DNA of 64,000 nt from Amycolatopsis methanolica 239 (GTDB lineage Bacteria > Actinomycetota > Actinomycetes > Mycobacteriales > Pseudonocardiaceae): positions 5,146,001 to 5,210,000 of the forward strand of contig NZ_CP009110.1 in assembly GCF_000739085.1 (NCBI RefSeq), written 5' to 3'. The number at the start of each line of letters is the position of its first letter. Positions within the stretch are counted from its first letter, which is position 1. A program made the translations under genes and the position numbers. Below, piece after piece: positions 8,690 to 17,743 of this stretch. A model generated the notes under the pieces. It was not told where the DNA came from. It did no database searches and worked only from the letters and a program-made list of their open reading frames with translations.

Positions 8690-9430
8690 GGCCGGTGGTT
8701 GCTGGGGGCGGCGCGGTGGCTGCTGCGGGTGTTGTGCCGGCTGCGTGTGGCGCGGTGGCCGCGAGTGGCGCCGTGGCCGCGAGTGGCGCCGTGGCCGCGA
8801 GTGGCGCCGTGGCCGCGGGTGGTGGTGGCTTGCGGGTGGCGGTGACTGCGGGTGGCGCGGTGGCCGCCGCAGCCGGTGCGCCGCTGCGAGCAGCATCGCG
8901 GTCGCTGCCGCAGGCAGCCGTGGCCGCCGCACGCTGCAGCGGTGGCTGCTGCAGGTCGCGCGGTAGCTGCCGCAGCCGGCGTGTGTCTGCGGCGCGCGGC
9001 TGCTGCCGCAGACAGCGGCGGCGGTCGCGAGCGGCAGCGGTAGCCGCTGCGGGTGGCAGCGGCGGTCGCGAGCGGCAGCGGTGGGTCGCGGCGATTGCTA
9101 CCGCAAGCAGCGCGTCGCCGCGGACAGCGCGAACCCTGCCACAGGCAGCAGCGGCCGCAGCCAGCACCAGCCGTAGCTGCCGCGGGCCGCACGGTAGCTA
9201 CCGCAAGCAGCGCGTCGCTGCGAGCCGCGCGATCGCTGCCACAGCCGGCAGCCGCCGCAGCCAGCGCCAGCTGCCGCGGGTGACGCGGTAGCTGCCGCAA
9301 CCGACGCGTCGCCGCGGACAGCGCGATCGCTGCCGCAAGCAGCGGCGGGCGCCGCGCTCGCCAGCGGTTTCTGCCGCGGGCAGCAGCGGCGGCCATCGCA
9401 GGCAGCAGCGGTAGCCGCCGCGGGTGCTGG
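8690..9430. repeat. Palindrome-rich degenerate repeat tract
   Basis: About 740 bp of low-complexity DNA built from short GC-rich words. It includes an 18-bp tandem array (8755-8820), a 22-bp repeat at 9020-9041 and 9061-9082 (period 41), and three copies of a larger unit starting GCTACCGCAAGCAGC or close to it at 9097, 9197 and 9291 (spacing 100 and 94). Many words are self-complementary: CGGTAGCTACCG (9192-9203), GCGATCGC, and GCAGCGG-TAG-CCGCTGC (9034-9050). Open frames across it encode only Ala/Arg/Gly strings with no recognisable domain. I read it as non-coding, able to form many hairpins; function unknown. Confidence 0.7.
8755..8820. repeat. 18-bp tandem repeat, three and a half copies
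   Basis: The unit GTGGCCGCGAGTGGCGCC is repeated exactly at 8755-8772, 8773-8790 and 8791-8808, with a diverged partial copy to about 8820. Period 18 keeps a reading frame (AVAASG), but no convincing gene surrounds it. It forms the left part of the larger structured tract. Confidence 0.85.
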
Positions 9431-9597
9431 GCCGGCTGTTCGCGCATCATGTGCCCGTTCCGGGCGGCCGCCGGGGCCGAGTGTGCGTCGCTCCGCCGTC
9501 CGGCTCCCAGCAGCGTCCGCCGCGGGAGCCGGAGGGCGGCCGGCGCGGGTGGTAGATCACCTTGGCGTACCTCGCGTGGCGGGCTTACCGTCAGGGC

Positions 9598-10593
9598 GTG
9601 GATCTGCGCCGCCTTGCCTCGTTTCTGGCGGTGGCCGAAGAAGGGCACTTCGGCCGGGCCGCGGCGCGCCTGTTCCTCTCCCCGCCGGCCGTGACCGCCC
9701 ACGTCCAGCAGCTCGAGCGCGAGCTGGGCGTGCCGCTGTTCGAGCGCGCCCCGGTGCGGCTCACCCCGGCCGGGCACCGCTTCCTCGGCCACGCTCGCGG
9801 CCTGGTCGACGCGGCCAACGCCGCCATCACCGACATGGCGGACCTCGCCGAGCACTCCGGCACCCTGCGCGTCGGCGTCATGGGGCACGGCTCCGCCGAG
9901 CTGACCCCGGCCGTCATCAACGCGTTCCGCCACCTGCGGCCGCAGGTGCGCCTCACCCTGGAGGCCCTCACCTTCACCGAGCACACCAGCGCACTGCTCG
10001 AACACCGCGTCGACGTGGCCTTCGTACGGCCGGCGGTCACCGACGAGCGCATCAGCGTCGACGTCCTCACCACGGAGGCCCGCATCGTCGTCATCCCGGC
10101 GCACTCCGAACTGGCCGCGGCCGGCGAGCTACGCCTGGCCGACGTGCTGGACCTGCCGTTCGTCGCACTGCCGCCGCACACGCCGCGGCCGTTCACCGAC
10201 TACCTGTACTTCACCGAGGCCCGCGGCGGCGAGGCGCCTCGCCCCGGACCGGACCACGCGGTCACCCCGCAGGAGGTGCTGATGAGCGTCGCGGCCGGGC
10301 GGGCCGCCGGCTCGGCCCTCAGCTCGTTCGCGCGCTTCTACCGCTGGCCCGGCACAGTGTGCGTGCCGGTCGTGGACGCGCCGTGGGACCACAGCGTGCT
10401 CGCCACCCGCACCGGCGACCGCGACCCGCACGTGCAGCTGTTCCGCGGCCTCGCCCGGTCGCTGGCCCCGCGCTTCGCCTCAGGTGCGGGACCAGGCGGT
10501 GCGCATCCACTGGGCGGCCAGCAGGATGATCGCGACCAGCGCGATCACCATGCCGATGCCGGGGCCGCGCCCGGTGGCCCCGTTGGCGACTGA
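9598..10593 (+). CDS. LysR-family transcriptional regulator
   Basis: Starts at GTG 9598 with the standard LysR opening VDLRRLASFLAVAEEGHF. Residues 1-60 are the winged helix-turn-helix (GRAARLF, SPPAVTAHVQQLERELG, LFER), followed by the two-lobed effector domain. At 331 residues it is slightly long because the last 36 or so codons run antisense into the neighbouring membrane protein gene and look unconserved ([18 protein letters not shown]...). LysR regulators usually act on a divergent neighbour, but here the upstream DNA is the repeat tract, then the MFS gene at 8611, so its target is not obvious. Confidence 0.9.
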   Translation: MDLRRLASFLAVAEEGHFGRAAARLFLSPPAVTAHVQQLERELGVPLFERAPVRLTPAGHRFLGHARGLVDAANAAITDMADLAEHSGTLRVGVMGHGSAELTPAVINAFRHLRPQVRLTLEALTFTEHTSALLEHRVDVAFVRPAVTDERISVDVLTTEARIVVIPAHSELAAAGELRLADVLDLPFVALPPHTPRPFTDYLYFTEARGGEAPRPGPDHAVTPQEVLMSVAAGRAAGSALSSFARFYRWPGTVCVPVVDAPWDHSVLATRTGDRDPHVQLFRGLARSLAPRFASGAGPGGAHPLGGQQDDRDQRDHHADAGAAPGGPVGD

Positions 10594-10941
10594 CGACTGC
10601 TGCGACCAGATCGCCAGCAGCCCGTCGACGGAGGCGAACCAGCCGCCCATCGCGCACACCCACGACAGCCACCACCGGCGCGTCACCAGCGTCAGCGCGG
10701 ACGCCAGCACGCCGATCACCGTGGACGTGACCGCGAACAGCTGCGGGATGCCGCCGCCCTGCCCGAGCAGCACCTGCCAGCCCACGTGCGGGCCGACCCA
10801 CGGCAGCAGCTGCCCCACCAGCAGCAGGAACACCAGAACCGCGATGACGAACCCGCGTCGGCCCAGCTCGACGGTGCGGGAGGCCTTGGTGACGACCTCG
10901 TCGACGTCGGTGCCCAACCGGTCGTAGTCGCTCTCGCTCAC
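10480..10941 (-). CDS. Conserved four-helix membrane protein next to miaB
   Basis: A 153-residue protein starting [17 protein letters not shown], with a short cytoplasmic head and four hydrophobic segments (about residues 30-50, 62-84, 89-107 and 126-146). It is the positional and size counterpart of Rv2732c, next to miaB in mycobacteria. GTG at 10941 overlaps the miaB stop as GTGA, which decides the start. No enzymatic motif is visible. Conserved co-transcription with miaB and the DUF349 neighbourhood is the only functional hint. Confidence 0.82.
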   Translation of the reverse strand: MSESDYDRLGTDVDEVVTKASRTVELGRRGFVIAVLVFLLLVGQLLPWVGPHVGWQVLLGQGGGIPQLFAVTSTVIGVLASALTLVTRRWWLSWVCAMGGWFASVDGLLAIWSQQSSVANGATGRGPGIGMVIALVAIILLAAQWMRTAWSRT

Positions 10942-12422
10942 AGTCCGCACCCGCCCGTCGCCACCGGCTGGGGCGCCGGGCGGCCGAACGACGGCAGCCC
11001 GAGGCTGACCCCGTCGGTCCTGGGCCGGCGGCCCGCCTCCACGTTGTCACCGGCGCGGGTGCGCCGGTGCGAAAGCAGGTCGCCGTCGGCGACGAGGTGG
11101 TGCGGCGCGCCGTAGGTGACCACGGTTTCGACCACGTCGCCCGGCCGCACCGAACCCTCGATCGCGGCGCCGGTCGGCGTGAAGTGCACCAGCCTGCCGT
11201 CGCGGGCGCGCCCGCTCATCCGCCGGGTCTCGGTGTCCTTGCGGCCCTCGCCCTCGGCGACCAGCAGCTCGACCTTGCGCCCGACCAGCTTCTTGTTCTC
11301 GTCCCAGGCGATCTCGTTGACCAGCTCGACCAGCCGGTCGTAGCGCTCCTGCACGACCTGCTTGGGCAACTGGTCCGGCAGCTCGGCGGCCGGGGTGCCG
11401 GGGCGCCTGGAGTACTGGAAGGTGAACGCGCTGGAGAACCGGGCCTCGCGCACGACGTCGAGCGTGGCCTGGAAGTCCTTCTCGGTCTCGCCGGGGAACC
11501 CGACGATGATGTCGGTGGTGATGGCCGCGTCCGGGATCCGGTCCCGCACCTTGTCCAGAATGGACAGGAACCGGCTCGACCGGTAGGAGCGGCGCATCTC
11601 GCGCAGGATCCGGTCCGAACCGGACTGCAGCGGCATGTGCAGCTGCGGGCAGACGTTCGGGGTCTCGGCCATCGCGTCGATGACGTCGTCGGTGAACGCG
11701 GCCGGGTGCGGCGAGGTGAACCGGACCCGCTCCAGGCCGTCGATGCCGCCGCAGGCGCGCAGCAGCTTGGAGAAGGCGTCCCGCTCGCCGAACTCGACGC
11801 CGTAGGAGTTGACGTTCTGCCCGAGCAGCGTCACTTCCAGCACGCCCTCGGCGACGAGCGCCTCGACCTCGGCCAGGACCTCGCCGGGCCGCCGGTCGCG
11901 CTCCTTGCCGCGCAGCGACGGCACGATGCAGAAGGTGCAGGTGTTGTTGCAGCCCACGGAGATCGAGACCCAGCCCGAGTAGGCCGACTCGCGCCGCGCG
12001 GGCAGCGTCGAGGGGAACGTCTCCAGCGACTCGAGGATCTCCACCTCGGCCTCGGCGTTGTGCCGGGCGCGCTCCAGCAGCACCGGCAGGGCGCCGATGT
12101 TGTGGGTGCCGAACACAACGTCCACCCACGGGGCGCGCTTGACGATCTCGCCGCGGTCCTTCTGGGCGAGGCAGCCGCCGACGGCGATCTGCATGTCCGG
12201 GTTGGCGTCCTTGGCCGGGCGCAGGTGCCCGAGGGTGCCGTAGAGCTTGTTGTCCGCGTTCTCGCGCACCGCGCACGTGTTGAACACGACGAGGTCGGGC
12301 GCGTCGTCCGCGCCCGCCGGAACGTAGCCCGCCTCCTCCAGCTGGCCCGCGAGCCGCTCGGAGTCGTGCACGTTCATCTGGCAGCCGAACGTGCGGATCT
12401 GGTAGGTTTTGCCACCGTTCAT
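10938..12422 (-). CDS. miaB: tRNA-2-methylthio-N6-dimethylallyladenosine synthase
   Basis: Radical-SAM methylthiotransferase that turns i6A37 made by MiaA into ms2i6A37. From ATG 12422 the protein has 494 residues. The N-terminal MTTase domain carries Cys14, Cys50 and Cys84 ([18 protein letters not shown]) for the auxiliary Fe4S4 cluster. The radical-SAM CxxxCxxC lies at Cys158, Cys162 and Cys165 (GCNNTCTFC). A TRAM RNA-binding domain follows, with a C-terminal extension typical of actinobacteria. A TTG at 12449 would add nine residues but has no better ribosome binding site. It is co-transcribed with the membrane protein that overlaps its stop. Confidence 0.96.
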   Translation of the reverse strand: MNGGKTYQIRTFGCQMNVHDSERLAGQLEEAGYVPAGADDAPDLVVFNTCAVRENADNKLYGTLGHLRPAKDANPDMQIAVGGCLAQKDRGEIVKRAPWVDVVFGTHNIGALPVLLERARHNAEAEVEILESLETFPSTLPARRESAYSGWVSISVGCNNTCTFCIVPSLRGKERDRRPGEVLAEVEALVAEGVLEVTLLGQNVNSYGVEFGERDAFSKLLRACGGIDGLERVRFTSPHPAAFTDDVIDAMAETPNVCPQLHMPLQSGSDRILREMRRSYRSSRFLSILDKVRDRIPDAAITTDIIVGFPGETEKDFQATLDVVREARFSSAFTFQYSRRPGTPAAELPDQLPKQVVQERYDRLVELVNEIAWDENKKLVGRKVELLVAEGEGRKDTETRRMSGRARDGRLVHFTPTGAAIEGSVRPGDVVETVVTYGAPHHLVADGDLLSHRRTRAGDNVEAGRRPRTDGVSLGLPSFGRPAPQPVATGGCGL

Positions 12423-12499
12423 CGGGCACCGTGTTCGCTGGTAAGACAAGCCATGACGGCATCAGCGTAACTCTTCGGGGTTGCCCGCCTTCGCGCGCG

Positions 12500-12736
12500 T
12501 CAAGTTCGCAGCGCGACGTACCAGCCTTCGGGGATCGGGCCGGGCAGCAGGTCCGGGATGAACGTGCAGATGTGGCCCGGCCAGGACGGGAGCCGCGACT
12601 GGCAGTCCGCCTGCGTCGGGTACGGACCGGCTTTCAGGCTGACACCGTCGGCGTGGGCGGCGGGGGCGGCGAGCGTGCACAGCCCCGCGCCGAGCACGAG
12701 CGCGGCGGCCATCTTGCGGGGGTTGCGTGCGGTCAC
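12500..12736 (-). CDS. Small secreted Cys-containing protein
   Basis: From GTG 12736 the peptide has 78 residues: a Lys/Arg head, a hydrophobic stretch (AAALVLGAGLCTLAAP) and AHA cleavage near residue 30, then a mature domain of about 50 residues with two cysteines (ADCQSRL and HICTFIPD) that could form a disulphide, ending PEGWYVALRT. Small exported proteins of this pattern are common in Pseudonocardiaceae and have no assigned role. A longer in-frame start exists at 12841, but the signal peptide would then be internal. It is divergent from the glu operon. Confidence 0.7.
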   Translation of the reverse strand: MTARNPRKMAAALVLGAGLCTLAAPAAHADGVSLKAGPYPTQADCQSRLPSWPGHICTFIPDLLPGPIPEGWYVALRT

Positions 12737-12966
12737 GAACCGAGTATTGAACGTGACGACGCCGAGCGCAGCGGTATGCCCCGTTCGAGCGAGGCGACCC
12801 CGTCCGAGCTGCACCGCTCGCCTGACTACAGTTACCCGCACCCGGGGTCACCGTCAGTCGAAAACGGGCAGAACGGATGACACCTAGGTTGCGTTTGATT
12901 CGATTTACGGGCGCGGGGGCGCGTCACGGTGTTAGATCGCCGAGTGAGCCTGGCTATGGAGGGCAG

Positions 12967-13722
12967 ATGAGCACAGCTACGTCAGCACCAGCGATGATCA
13001 GGGCTGCGGGCGTGAACAAGTTCTTCGGTGACCTGCACGTGCTCAAGGACATCAACCTCGAGGTGCCCAAGGGCCAGGTCGTCGTGGTGCTCGGCCCGTC
13101 CGGGTCCGGCAAGTCGACGCTGTGCCGCGCGATCAACCGGCTGGAGCCGATCAACTCCGGCGAGATCGAGGTGGACGGGCAGCCGCTGCCCGCGGAGGGC
13201 AAGGCGCTGGCCGCGCTGCGCGCCGAGGTCGGCATGGTGTTCCAGTCGTTCAACCTGTTCGCGCACAAGACCATCGTCGAGAACGTGATGCTCGCGCCGG
13301 TGAAGGTCCGCAAGGTCGGGCAGGACGAGGCGCGCAAGACCGCGATGCAGCTGCTGGACCGGGTGGGCATCGCCAACCAGGCGCAGAAGTACCCGGCTCA
13401 GCTGTCGGGCGGTCAGCAGCAGCGTGCGGCGATCGCGCGGGCGCTGGCGATGAAGCCGAAGGTGATGCTGTTCGACGAGCCCACCTCGGCGCTGGACCCG
13501 GAGATGGTCCAGGAGGTCCTGGACACCATGACCGGGCTGGCGAAGGAAGGCATGACGATGCTCGTGGTCACCCACGAGATGGGCTTCGCCCGTCGCGCGG
13601 CGAACCGCGTGGTGTTCATGTCCGACGGGGAGATCGTCGAGGACGCGTCGCCGGACGAGTTCTTCACCAAGCCGAAGTCGGACCGCGCCAAGGACTTCCT
13701 CGGCAAGATCCTGACGCACTAG
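12967..13722 (+). CDS. gluA: Glutamate-type amino acid ABC transporter, ATPase
   Basis: Nucleotide-binding subunit of a polar amino acid importer. The 251-residue protein has Walker A GPSGSGKS at 43-50, the Q-loop FQSFNLF, signature LSGGQQQR, Walker B VMLFDEP, the D-loop and switch His (VTHEMG). ATG 12967 follows GGAGGG by 4 bp. It heads the four-gene cluster gluABCD in the order known from Corynebacterium glutamicum, where the system takes up glutamate. The specificity is inferred from gene order and family, not from binding residues. Confidence 0.95.
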   Translation: MSTATSAPAMIRAAGVNKFFGDLHVLKDINLEVPKGQVVVVLGPSGSGKSTLCRAINRLEPINSGEIEVDGQPLPAEGKALAALRAEVGMVFQSFNLFAHKTIVENVMLAPVKVRKVGQDEARKTAMQLLDRVGIANQAQKYPAQLSGGQQQRAAIARALAMKPKVMLFDEPTSALDPEMVQEVLDTMTGLAKEGMTMLVVTHEMGFARRAANRVVFMSDGEIVEDASPDEFFTKPKSDRAKDFLGKILTH

Positions 13723-13732
13723 TTGAGTTCCC

Positions 13733-13753
13733 GCGGCGCCCGGCAGGCGCCGC
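13733..13753 (+). promoter_or_regulatory. Intercistronic hairpin gluA-gluB
   Basis: Perfect 8-bp stem GCGGCGCC / GGCGCCGC with loop CGGCA in the 57-bp gap before gluB. Together with the hairpin after gluB it brackets the binding-protein gene, the layout seen where the binding-protein message is processed and stabilised. Confidence 0.55.
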
Positions 13754-13779
13754 CCGATCCCGGGAGAACAGGAATCCAG

Positions 13780-14691
13780 ATGAAGATCCGCACCCTGGCA
13801 GCGGGCCTGCTGGTCGGCGCCCTGACGCTGACCGCTTGCGGCAAGGAGGGGGCGCCCTCCGGCGGCACCGGGGACACCGGAACCGACGCCGCCGCGCTGC
13901 CCACCTACACGGTGGCCCAGAACGTGGACGTGGCCGGCTCGCCGACCTTCGCCAAGATCAAGGGCGCAGGCAAGCTGACCATCGGCGTGAAGGACGACCA
14001 GCCGGGCCTTGGCCTGAAGGACCCGACGACCGGCAAGTTCCAGGGTTTCGACATCGAGATCGCCAAGATGGTCGCCGCGGGCCTCGGCTTCGACGAGAGC
14101 AAGATCACCTTCACCACGGTCGACTCGGCCGCGCGTGAAGCCGCGATCACCAACGGCAACGTCGACTACTACGTCGGCACCTACACCATCACCGACAAGC
14201 GCAAGACCCAGGTGTCCTTCGCCGGCCCGTACTTCATGGCCGGGCAGGACCTGCTGGTGCGCAAGGACGACACCTCGATCACCGGCCCGGAGACGCTGAA
14301 GGGCAAGAAGGTCTGCTCGGTCACCGGGTCGACCCCGATCCAGCGCGTGCGCGACCAGCAGCTGACCGAGGCCGGGAACATCGTCGAGTTCCAGAAGTAC
14401 TCGCAGTGCGTGGAGAAGCTGATCACCAAGGAGGTGGACGCCGTCACCACCGACGACGCCATCCTCAAGGGCTTCGCCGCGCAGGACCCGGACAACCTGA
14501 AGGTCGTCGGCAAGACGTTCTCGCAGGAGCCGTACGGCATCGGCCTGCCCCGTGACGACGCCGCGCTGCGCGGCAAGGTGGACGACCTGCTGCAGGCCGC
14601 CATCGACGACGGCACCTGGCAGAAGATCTACGACGCCACCCTCGGCAAGTCCGGCTCGGCCGCGACGCCTCCGGCGATCCAGCGCTACTGA
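13780..14691 (+). CDS. gluB: Glutamate-type ABC transporter, substrate-binding lipoprotein
   Basis: Extracytoplasmic solute-binding protein of family 3 (SBP_bac_3). The 303-residue precursor has a lipoprotein signal ending LTAC at Cys21, a Gly/Thr-rich linker, then the two-lobed domain beginning at KLTIGVKDDQPGLGLKD. RVRDQQLTEAG and the DAVTTDDAIL motif are typical of glutamate/aspartate binding proteins; family knowledge assigns the DDAIL Asp to the ligand amino group. It is anchored to the outer face of the membrane and delivers substrate to GluC/GluD. ATG 13780 follows GGGAGA. Hairpins lie on both sides of the gene. Confidence 0.94.
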   Translation: MKIRTLAAGLLVGALTLTACGKEGAPSGGTGDTGTDAAALPTYTVAQNVDVAGSPTFAKIKGAGKLTIGVKDDQPGLGLKDPTTGKFQGFDIEIAKMVAAGLGFDESKITFTTVDSAAREAAITNGNVDYYVGTYTITDKRKTQVSFAGPYFMAGQDLLVRKDDTSITGPETLKGKKVCSVTGSTPIQRVRDQQLTEAGNIVEFQKYSQCVEKLITKEVDAVTTDDAILKGFAAQDPDNLKVVGKTFSQEPYGIGLPRDDAALRGKVDDLLQAAIDDGTWQKIYDATLGKSGSAATPPAIQRY

Positions 14692-14700
14692 CACACCTCT

Positions 14701-14734
14701 GTGGCCGGTGAGCGCGAGCGTGCTCACCGGCCAC
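14701..14734 (+). promoter_or_regulatory. Intercistronic hairpin gluB-gluC
   Basis: Perfect 13-bp stem GTGGCCGGTGAGC / GCTCACCGGCCAC with an 8-nt loop, 9 bp after the gluB stop and 43 bp before gluC, with no T-tract. It is likely a partial terminator or 3'-end stabiliser that keeps the binding protein in excess over the permeases. Confidence 0.7.
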
Positions 14735-14777
14735 ACCCGTTTCCACCCACTCATCGAACCGCGGCGGGGAAGGCCCG

Positions 14778-15425
14778 ATGGACGTCCTGCTCGACAATTT
14801 GGACCTCTACGGTCCGTTCTTCTGGACCACGATCAAGCTGTTCCTGATATCCGGCGTGGCGAGCCTGATCTTCGGCACGTTCCTGGCCGGCCTTCGGGTG
14901 AGCCCGGTCCCGGTGTTCCGCGCCGTCGGCGCCACCTACGTGACACTGCTCCGCAACACCCCGCTGACGCTGGTGTTCGTGTTCCTGGTGTTCGCCTACC
15001 CGCTCCTCGACATCATCGACCTGAGCTACTTCACCGCCGCGGTCGTGTCGCTGACGCTCTACACCTCGGCGTTCATCTGCGAGGTCGTCCGCTCGGGCAT
15101 CAACACCGTCCCCGTCGGCCAGGCCGAAGCCGCCCGCGCGCTCGGGCTGACCTTCACCCAGATCCTCGGCCAGATCGTGCTGCCCCAGGCCATCCGCTCG
15201 GTGGTGCCGCCGCTGATGAGCATGCTCATCGCGCTGCTGAAGAACACCACCATCGCCGCCGGGTTCTCCGTCGCCGAGGCCGGTGCGATCCGCCAGTACC
15301 TGTCCGAGCGCGGTGACAACCAGCTGGTCGGCCTGCTGTGGGTCGCCCTCGGGTTCATCATCCTGGTCGCGGTCCTGTCCTTCATCCAGCGGACCCTCGA
15401 GAAGCGCTGGAGCGTGGCGCGATGA
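14778..15425 (+). CDS. gluC: Glutamate-type ABC transporter, permease
   Basis: His/Glu/Gln/Arg/opine-type permease of 215 residues with five membrane segments. The cytoplasmic coupling motif is present as EAARALGLTFTQILGQIVLPQA (EAA loop, about residues 115-136), which docks on GluA. ATG 14778 follows GGGGAAGG. The gene ends in an ATGA overlap with gluD, so the two permeases are translationally coupled and probably form a heterodimer. Confidence 0.94.
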   Translation: MDVLLDNLDLYGPFFWTTIKLFLISGVASLIFGTFLAGLRVSPVPVFRAVGATYVTLLRNTPLTLVFVFLVFAYPLLDIIDLSYFTAAVVSLTLYTSAFICEVVRSGINTVPVGQAEAARALGLTFTQILGQIVLPQAIRSVVPPLMSMLIALLKNTTIAAGFSVAEAGAIRQYLSERGDNQLVGLLWVALGFIILVAVLSFIQRTLEKRWSVAR

Positions 15426-16282
15426 GCAACGTCCTGTTCGACATCCCCGGTCCCAAGGCCCGCACCCGCTACCGCGTGTTCGCCGTCCTGGGCACCCTCG
15501 TCGTCGCCGCGGTGATCGCCTACATCATCTGGCGGTTCATCGACAGCGGACAGTTCTCCGCCCGCCGCTGGGAGTGGCTGCAGTACGCCCAGGTCCAGCG
15601 CGACCTGCTCGACGCCCTGCTCGCCACCCTGCAGGCGTTCGCCCTCGGCGCCGTGCTGGCCCTGGTGTTCGGCGCGATCTTCGCCGCCGGGCGCCTGTCC
15701 GACCACGCCTGGATCCGCGGCATCTCCACCGGGATCGTGGAGTTCTTCCGCGCCATCCCGCTGCTGATCCTGATGTTCCTCTTCTACTACGGCGCACCCG
15801 CACTGGGCATCTCCCTGCCGCCGTTCGCCGCCGTGGTGCTGGGCCTGACCCTGTACAACGGGTCGGTTCTGGCGGAGGTGTTCCGCGCCGGCATCCTGGC
15901 GCTGCCGAAGGGCCAGAGTGAGGCGGCGTACGCGCTGGGCATGCGCAAGACGCAGGTGATGACGCTCGTCCTGATCCCGCAGGCGGTCCGGTCGATGCTG
16001 CCGACCATCATCAGCCAGCTCGTGGTGCTGCTCAAGGACACCGCGCTCGGGTTCCTGGTCACCTACCCCGAGCTGCTGTACTACGCCCGCTACATCGGCT
16101 CGCAGGGCACGTTCGGCCGCCCGATCGTGCCGTCCACGCTGGTGGTCGCGGCGATGTACATCGCGCTGTGCCTGCTGCTCACCGCGCTGGCGAACTACAT
16201 CGAACGCCGCCAGCGGCGCAGCAAGAAGCACGTGGAGGTCGAGCGACCGCCGACGACCGAGGACGTCGTGGGCGTGGCCTGA
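15422..16282 (+). CDS. gluD: Glutamate-type ABC transporter, permease
   Basis: Second permease of 286 residues. A longer N-terminal region (first membrane helix about 22-42) precedes the conserved permease core, with EAA loop QSEAAYALGMRKTQVMTLVLI (written in two parts in the protein, about residues 165-185). The charged tail ends in a short acidic stretch. It is last in gluABCD; a strong terminator begins 16 bp after its stop and an insertion sequence follows at once. Start ATG overlaps the gluC stop. Confidence 0.94.
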   Translation: MSNVLFDIPGPKARTRYRVFAVLGTLVVAAVIAYIIWRFIDSGQFSARRWEWLQYAQVQRDLLDALLATLQAFALGAVLALVFGAIFAAGRLSDHAWIRGISTGIVEFFRAIPLLILMFLFYYGAPALGISLPPFAAVVLGLTLYNGSVLAEVFRAGILALPKGQSEAAYALGMRKTQVMTLVLIPQAVRSMLPTIISQLVVLLKDTALGFLVTYPELLYYARYIGSQGTFGRPIVPSTLVVAAMYIALCLLLTALANYIERRQRRSKKHVEVERPPTTEDVVGVA

Positions 16283-16297
16283 TCCAGACCACGAAAG

Positions 16298-16333
16298 AGA
16301 GGGGCGTGACGGCTGCCGTCACGCCCCTCTTTT
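16298..16333. terminator. Strong intrinsic terminator of gluABCD, formerly shared with the ggh operon
   Basis: Perfect 15-bp stem AGAGGGGCGTGACGG / CCGTCACGCCCCTCT with loop CTG, followed by TTTT on the plus strand and T-rich DNA (CTCTTTCG) on the minus strand, so it should work both ways. The ISL3-type element is inserted directly after the T-tract, which was copied in the 8-bp target duplication. The glu side keeps a working terminator; the ggh operon on the other side is now 1.4 kb away from it. Confidence 0.93.
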
Positions 16334-16358
16334 CGGGCTCTGTTGATCTATGTGTGGG
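16328..16358 (+). repeat. Left end of the insertion sequence: target duplication and inverted repeat
   Basis: TCTTTTCG (16328-16335) is the left copy of the target duplication. The 23-bp left inverted repeat runs from GGCTCTGTTG at 16336 to GTGTGGG at 16358 and matches the right one at 22 of 23 positions (A at 16346 against G). Confidence 0.93.
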
Positions 16359-17743
16359 CCGGGTTTGACCTGGTAGAAGGGGCACGTCGTTGCTGGGTCT
16401 AGGTTTCTGAGCTGTCGAGGAACAGAAACGAACAGACGGAGAACGACGTGCCCTCTGCCAGGGTATGGTGTCGGCTGCTGGGTGTGCATCCCGCGGTTGT
16501 GGAATCAGTGGAGTTAGACGAGGCCGAGCAGGTACTGGTGGCCCGGGTACGGTTGCGGCGGCGGGATCGACACCGGTGCGGGGCGTGCTCTCGGCGGTGT
16601 CCGCGCTATGACGCTGGGCGGGGCCGGCGGCGGTGGCGTGCCCTGGATCTGGGCACCGTGCAGGCGTTTGTCGAGGCGGACGCGCCGCGGGTGCAGTGCC
16701 GCGAGCACGGTGTGGTGGTGGCCGCGGTGCCGTGGGCTCGCCATGGTGCCGGGCACACTCGCGCCTTCGATGACACCGTGGCGTGGCTGGCGACCCAGTC
16801 GTCGAGAACCTCGGTCCGGCAGCTGATGCGGATCGCCTGGCCGACCGTCGGGGCAATCATCACCCGGGTCCGGGCCGATATCGACGCCCAGGTTGATCGG
16901 CTGGCCGGGCTGCGCCGGATCGGGATCGACGAGATCAGCTACAAGAAGAATCACCGGTATCTCACCGTGGTGGTCGATCACGACACCGGCAGACTGGTCT
17001 GGGCAGCGCCGGGCAACGACAAAGCCACGCTGGCCGCGTTCTTCGAGTTACTCGGACCGGACCGCTGCGCCCGGATCACCCACGTATCAGCGGACGGGGC
17101 CGCGTGGATCGCCCACACCGTGGCCCAGTACTGCCCGGACGCCATCCGGTGCGCTGACCCGTTCCATGTGGTCGTGTGGGCCACCGACGCCCTGGACAAG
17201 GTCCGGCGCCAGGCGTGGAATACCGCGCGCCGCCAGCCCGGCGGCAGCCAGAAGGACCGACGCGGCCGCACCGCCTCGGCAGGTGCCGCGCAAACCATGA
17301 AGCGAGCACGGTGGGCACTGTGGAAGAACCCGGAAAACCTCACCGATCACCAACGCCACAAGCTTGCCTGGATCGCGAAAACGGACTCTCGCCTCTACCG
17401 TGCTTACCTGCTCAAAGAAGGACTCCGGCACGTTTTCGCAGTCGGCGGCGAAACCGGCAAAGAAGCGTTGCAACGCTGGCTGTCCTGGGCCCCACGATGC
17501 CGGATACCCGAGTTCGTCAAGCTCGCGCGCACCATCAGATCCGAACTCGCCGCCATCCACGCGAGTCTGGACCACGGCCTGTCCAACGCGCTGATCGAAT
17601 CAACCAACACCAAGATCCGGCTGCTGACGAGGCTGGCCTTCGGGTTCAAACACCCCGACGCCCTGATCTCCCTCGCGCTCCTCGCCCTCGGCGGCTACCG
17701 CCCCGAACTACCCGACCGCACCCACACATAGACCAACAGAGCC
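16336..17743 (+). mobile_element. Complete ISL3-family insertion sequence, 1408 bp
   Basis: Both ends are defined: 23-bp terminal inverted repeats (22/23 identical) and a perfect 8-bp target duplication TCTTTTCG on either side, the duplication length expected for ISL3 elements. The single transposase frame is intact with all three catalytic acidic residues. Identical target copies and an undamaged gene point to a recent insertion. It sits in the 60-bp gap between gluD and the convergent ggh gene, in an A/T-rich terminator T-tract. It interrupts no coding sequence but separates the ggh operon from the shared terminator. Confidence 0.95.
16448..17731 (+). CDS. tnpA: ISL3-family transposase
   Basis: DDE transposase of 427 residues. 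An N-terminal Cys zinc-ribbon (CGACSRRC, about residues 41-48, with a further Cys later) is followed by a helix-turn-helix region and the catalytic core: Asp in IGIDEIS (about 160), Asp in VSADGAAW (about 216) and Glu in LIESTNTKIRL (about 384). Family conserved blocks DPFHVVVWA and GFKHPDALISLALLALGG are present. GTG start at 16448, 112 bp from the left end. The frame is complete, so the element is probably able to move. The minus strand is likely transcribed by read-through from the ggh operon. Confidence 0.95.
   Translation: MPSARVWCRLLGVHPAVVESVELDEAEQVLVARVRLRRRDRHRCGACSRRCPRYDAGRGRRRWRALDLGTVQAFVEADAPRVQCREHGVVVAAVPWARHGAGHTRAFDDTVAWLATQSSRTSVRQLMRIAWPTVGAIITRVRADIDAQVDRLAGLRRIGIDEISYKKNHRYLTVVVDHDTGRLVWAAPGNDKATLAAFFELLGPDRCARITHVSADGAAWIAHTVAQYCPDAIRCADPFHVVVWATDALDKVRRQAWNTARRQPGGSQKDRRGRTASAGAAQTMKRARWALWKNPENLTDHQRHKLAWIAKTDSRLYRAYLLKEGLRHVFAVGGETGKEALQRWLSWAPRCRIPEFVKLARTIRSELAAIHASLDHGLSNALIESTNTKIRLLTRLAFGFKHPDALISLALLALGGYRPELPDRTHT

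Noticed and set aside
8638..9291. Open frame of 217 codons, Ala/Gly-rich then Arg/Ser/Cys-rich, on the plus strand
   Set aside because: Low-complexity translation of the repeat tract, no domain and no ribosome binding site; all frames are open here because of GC content.
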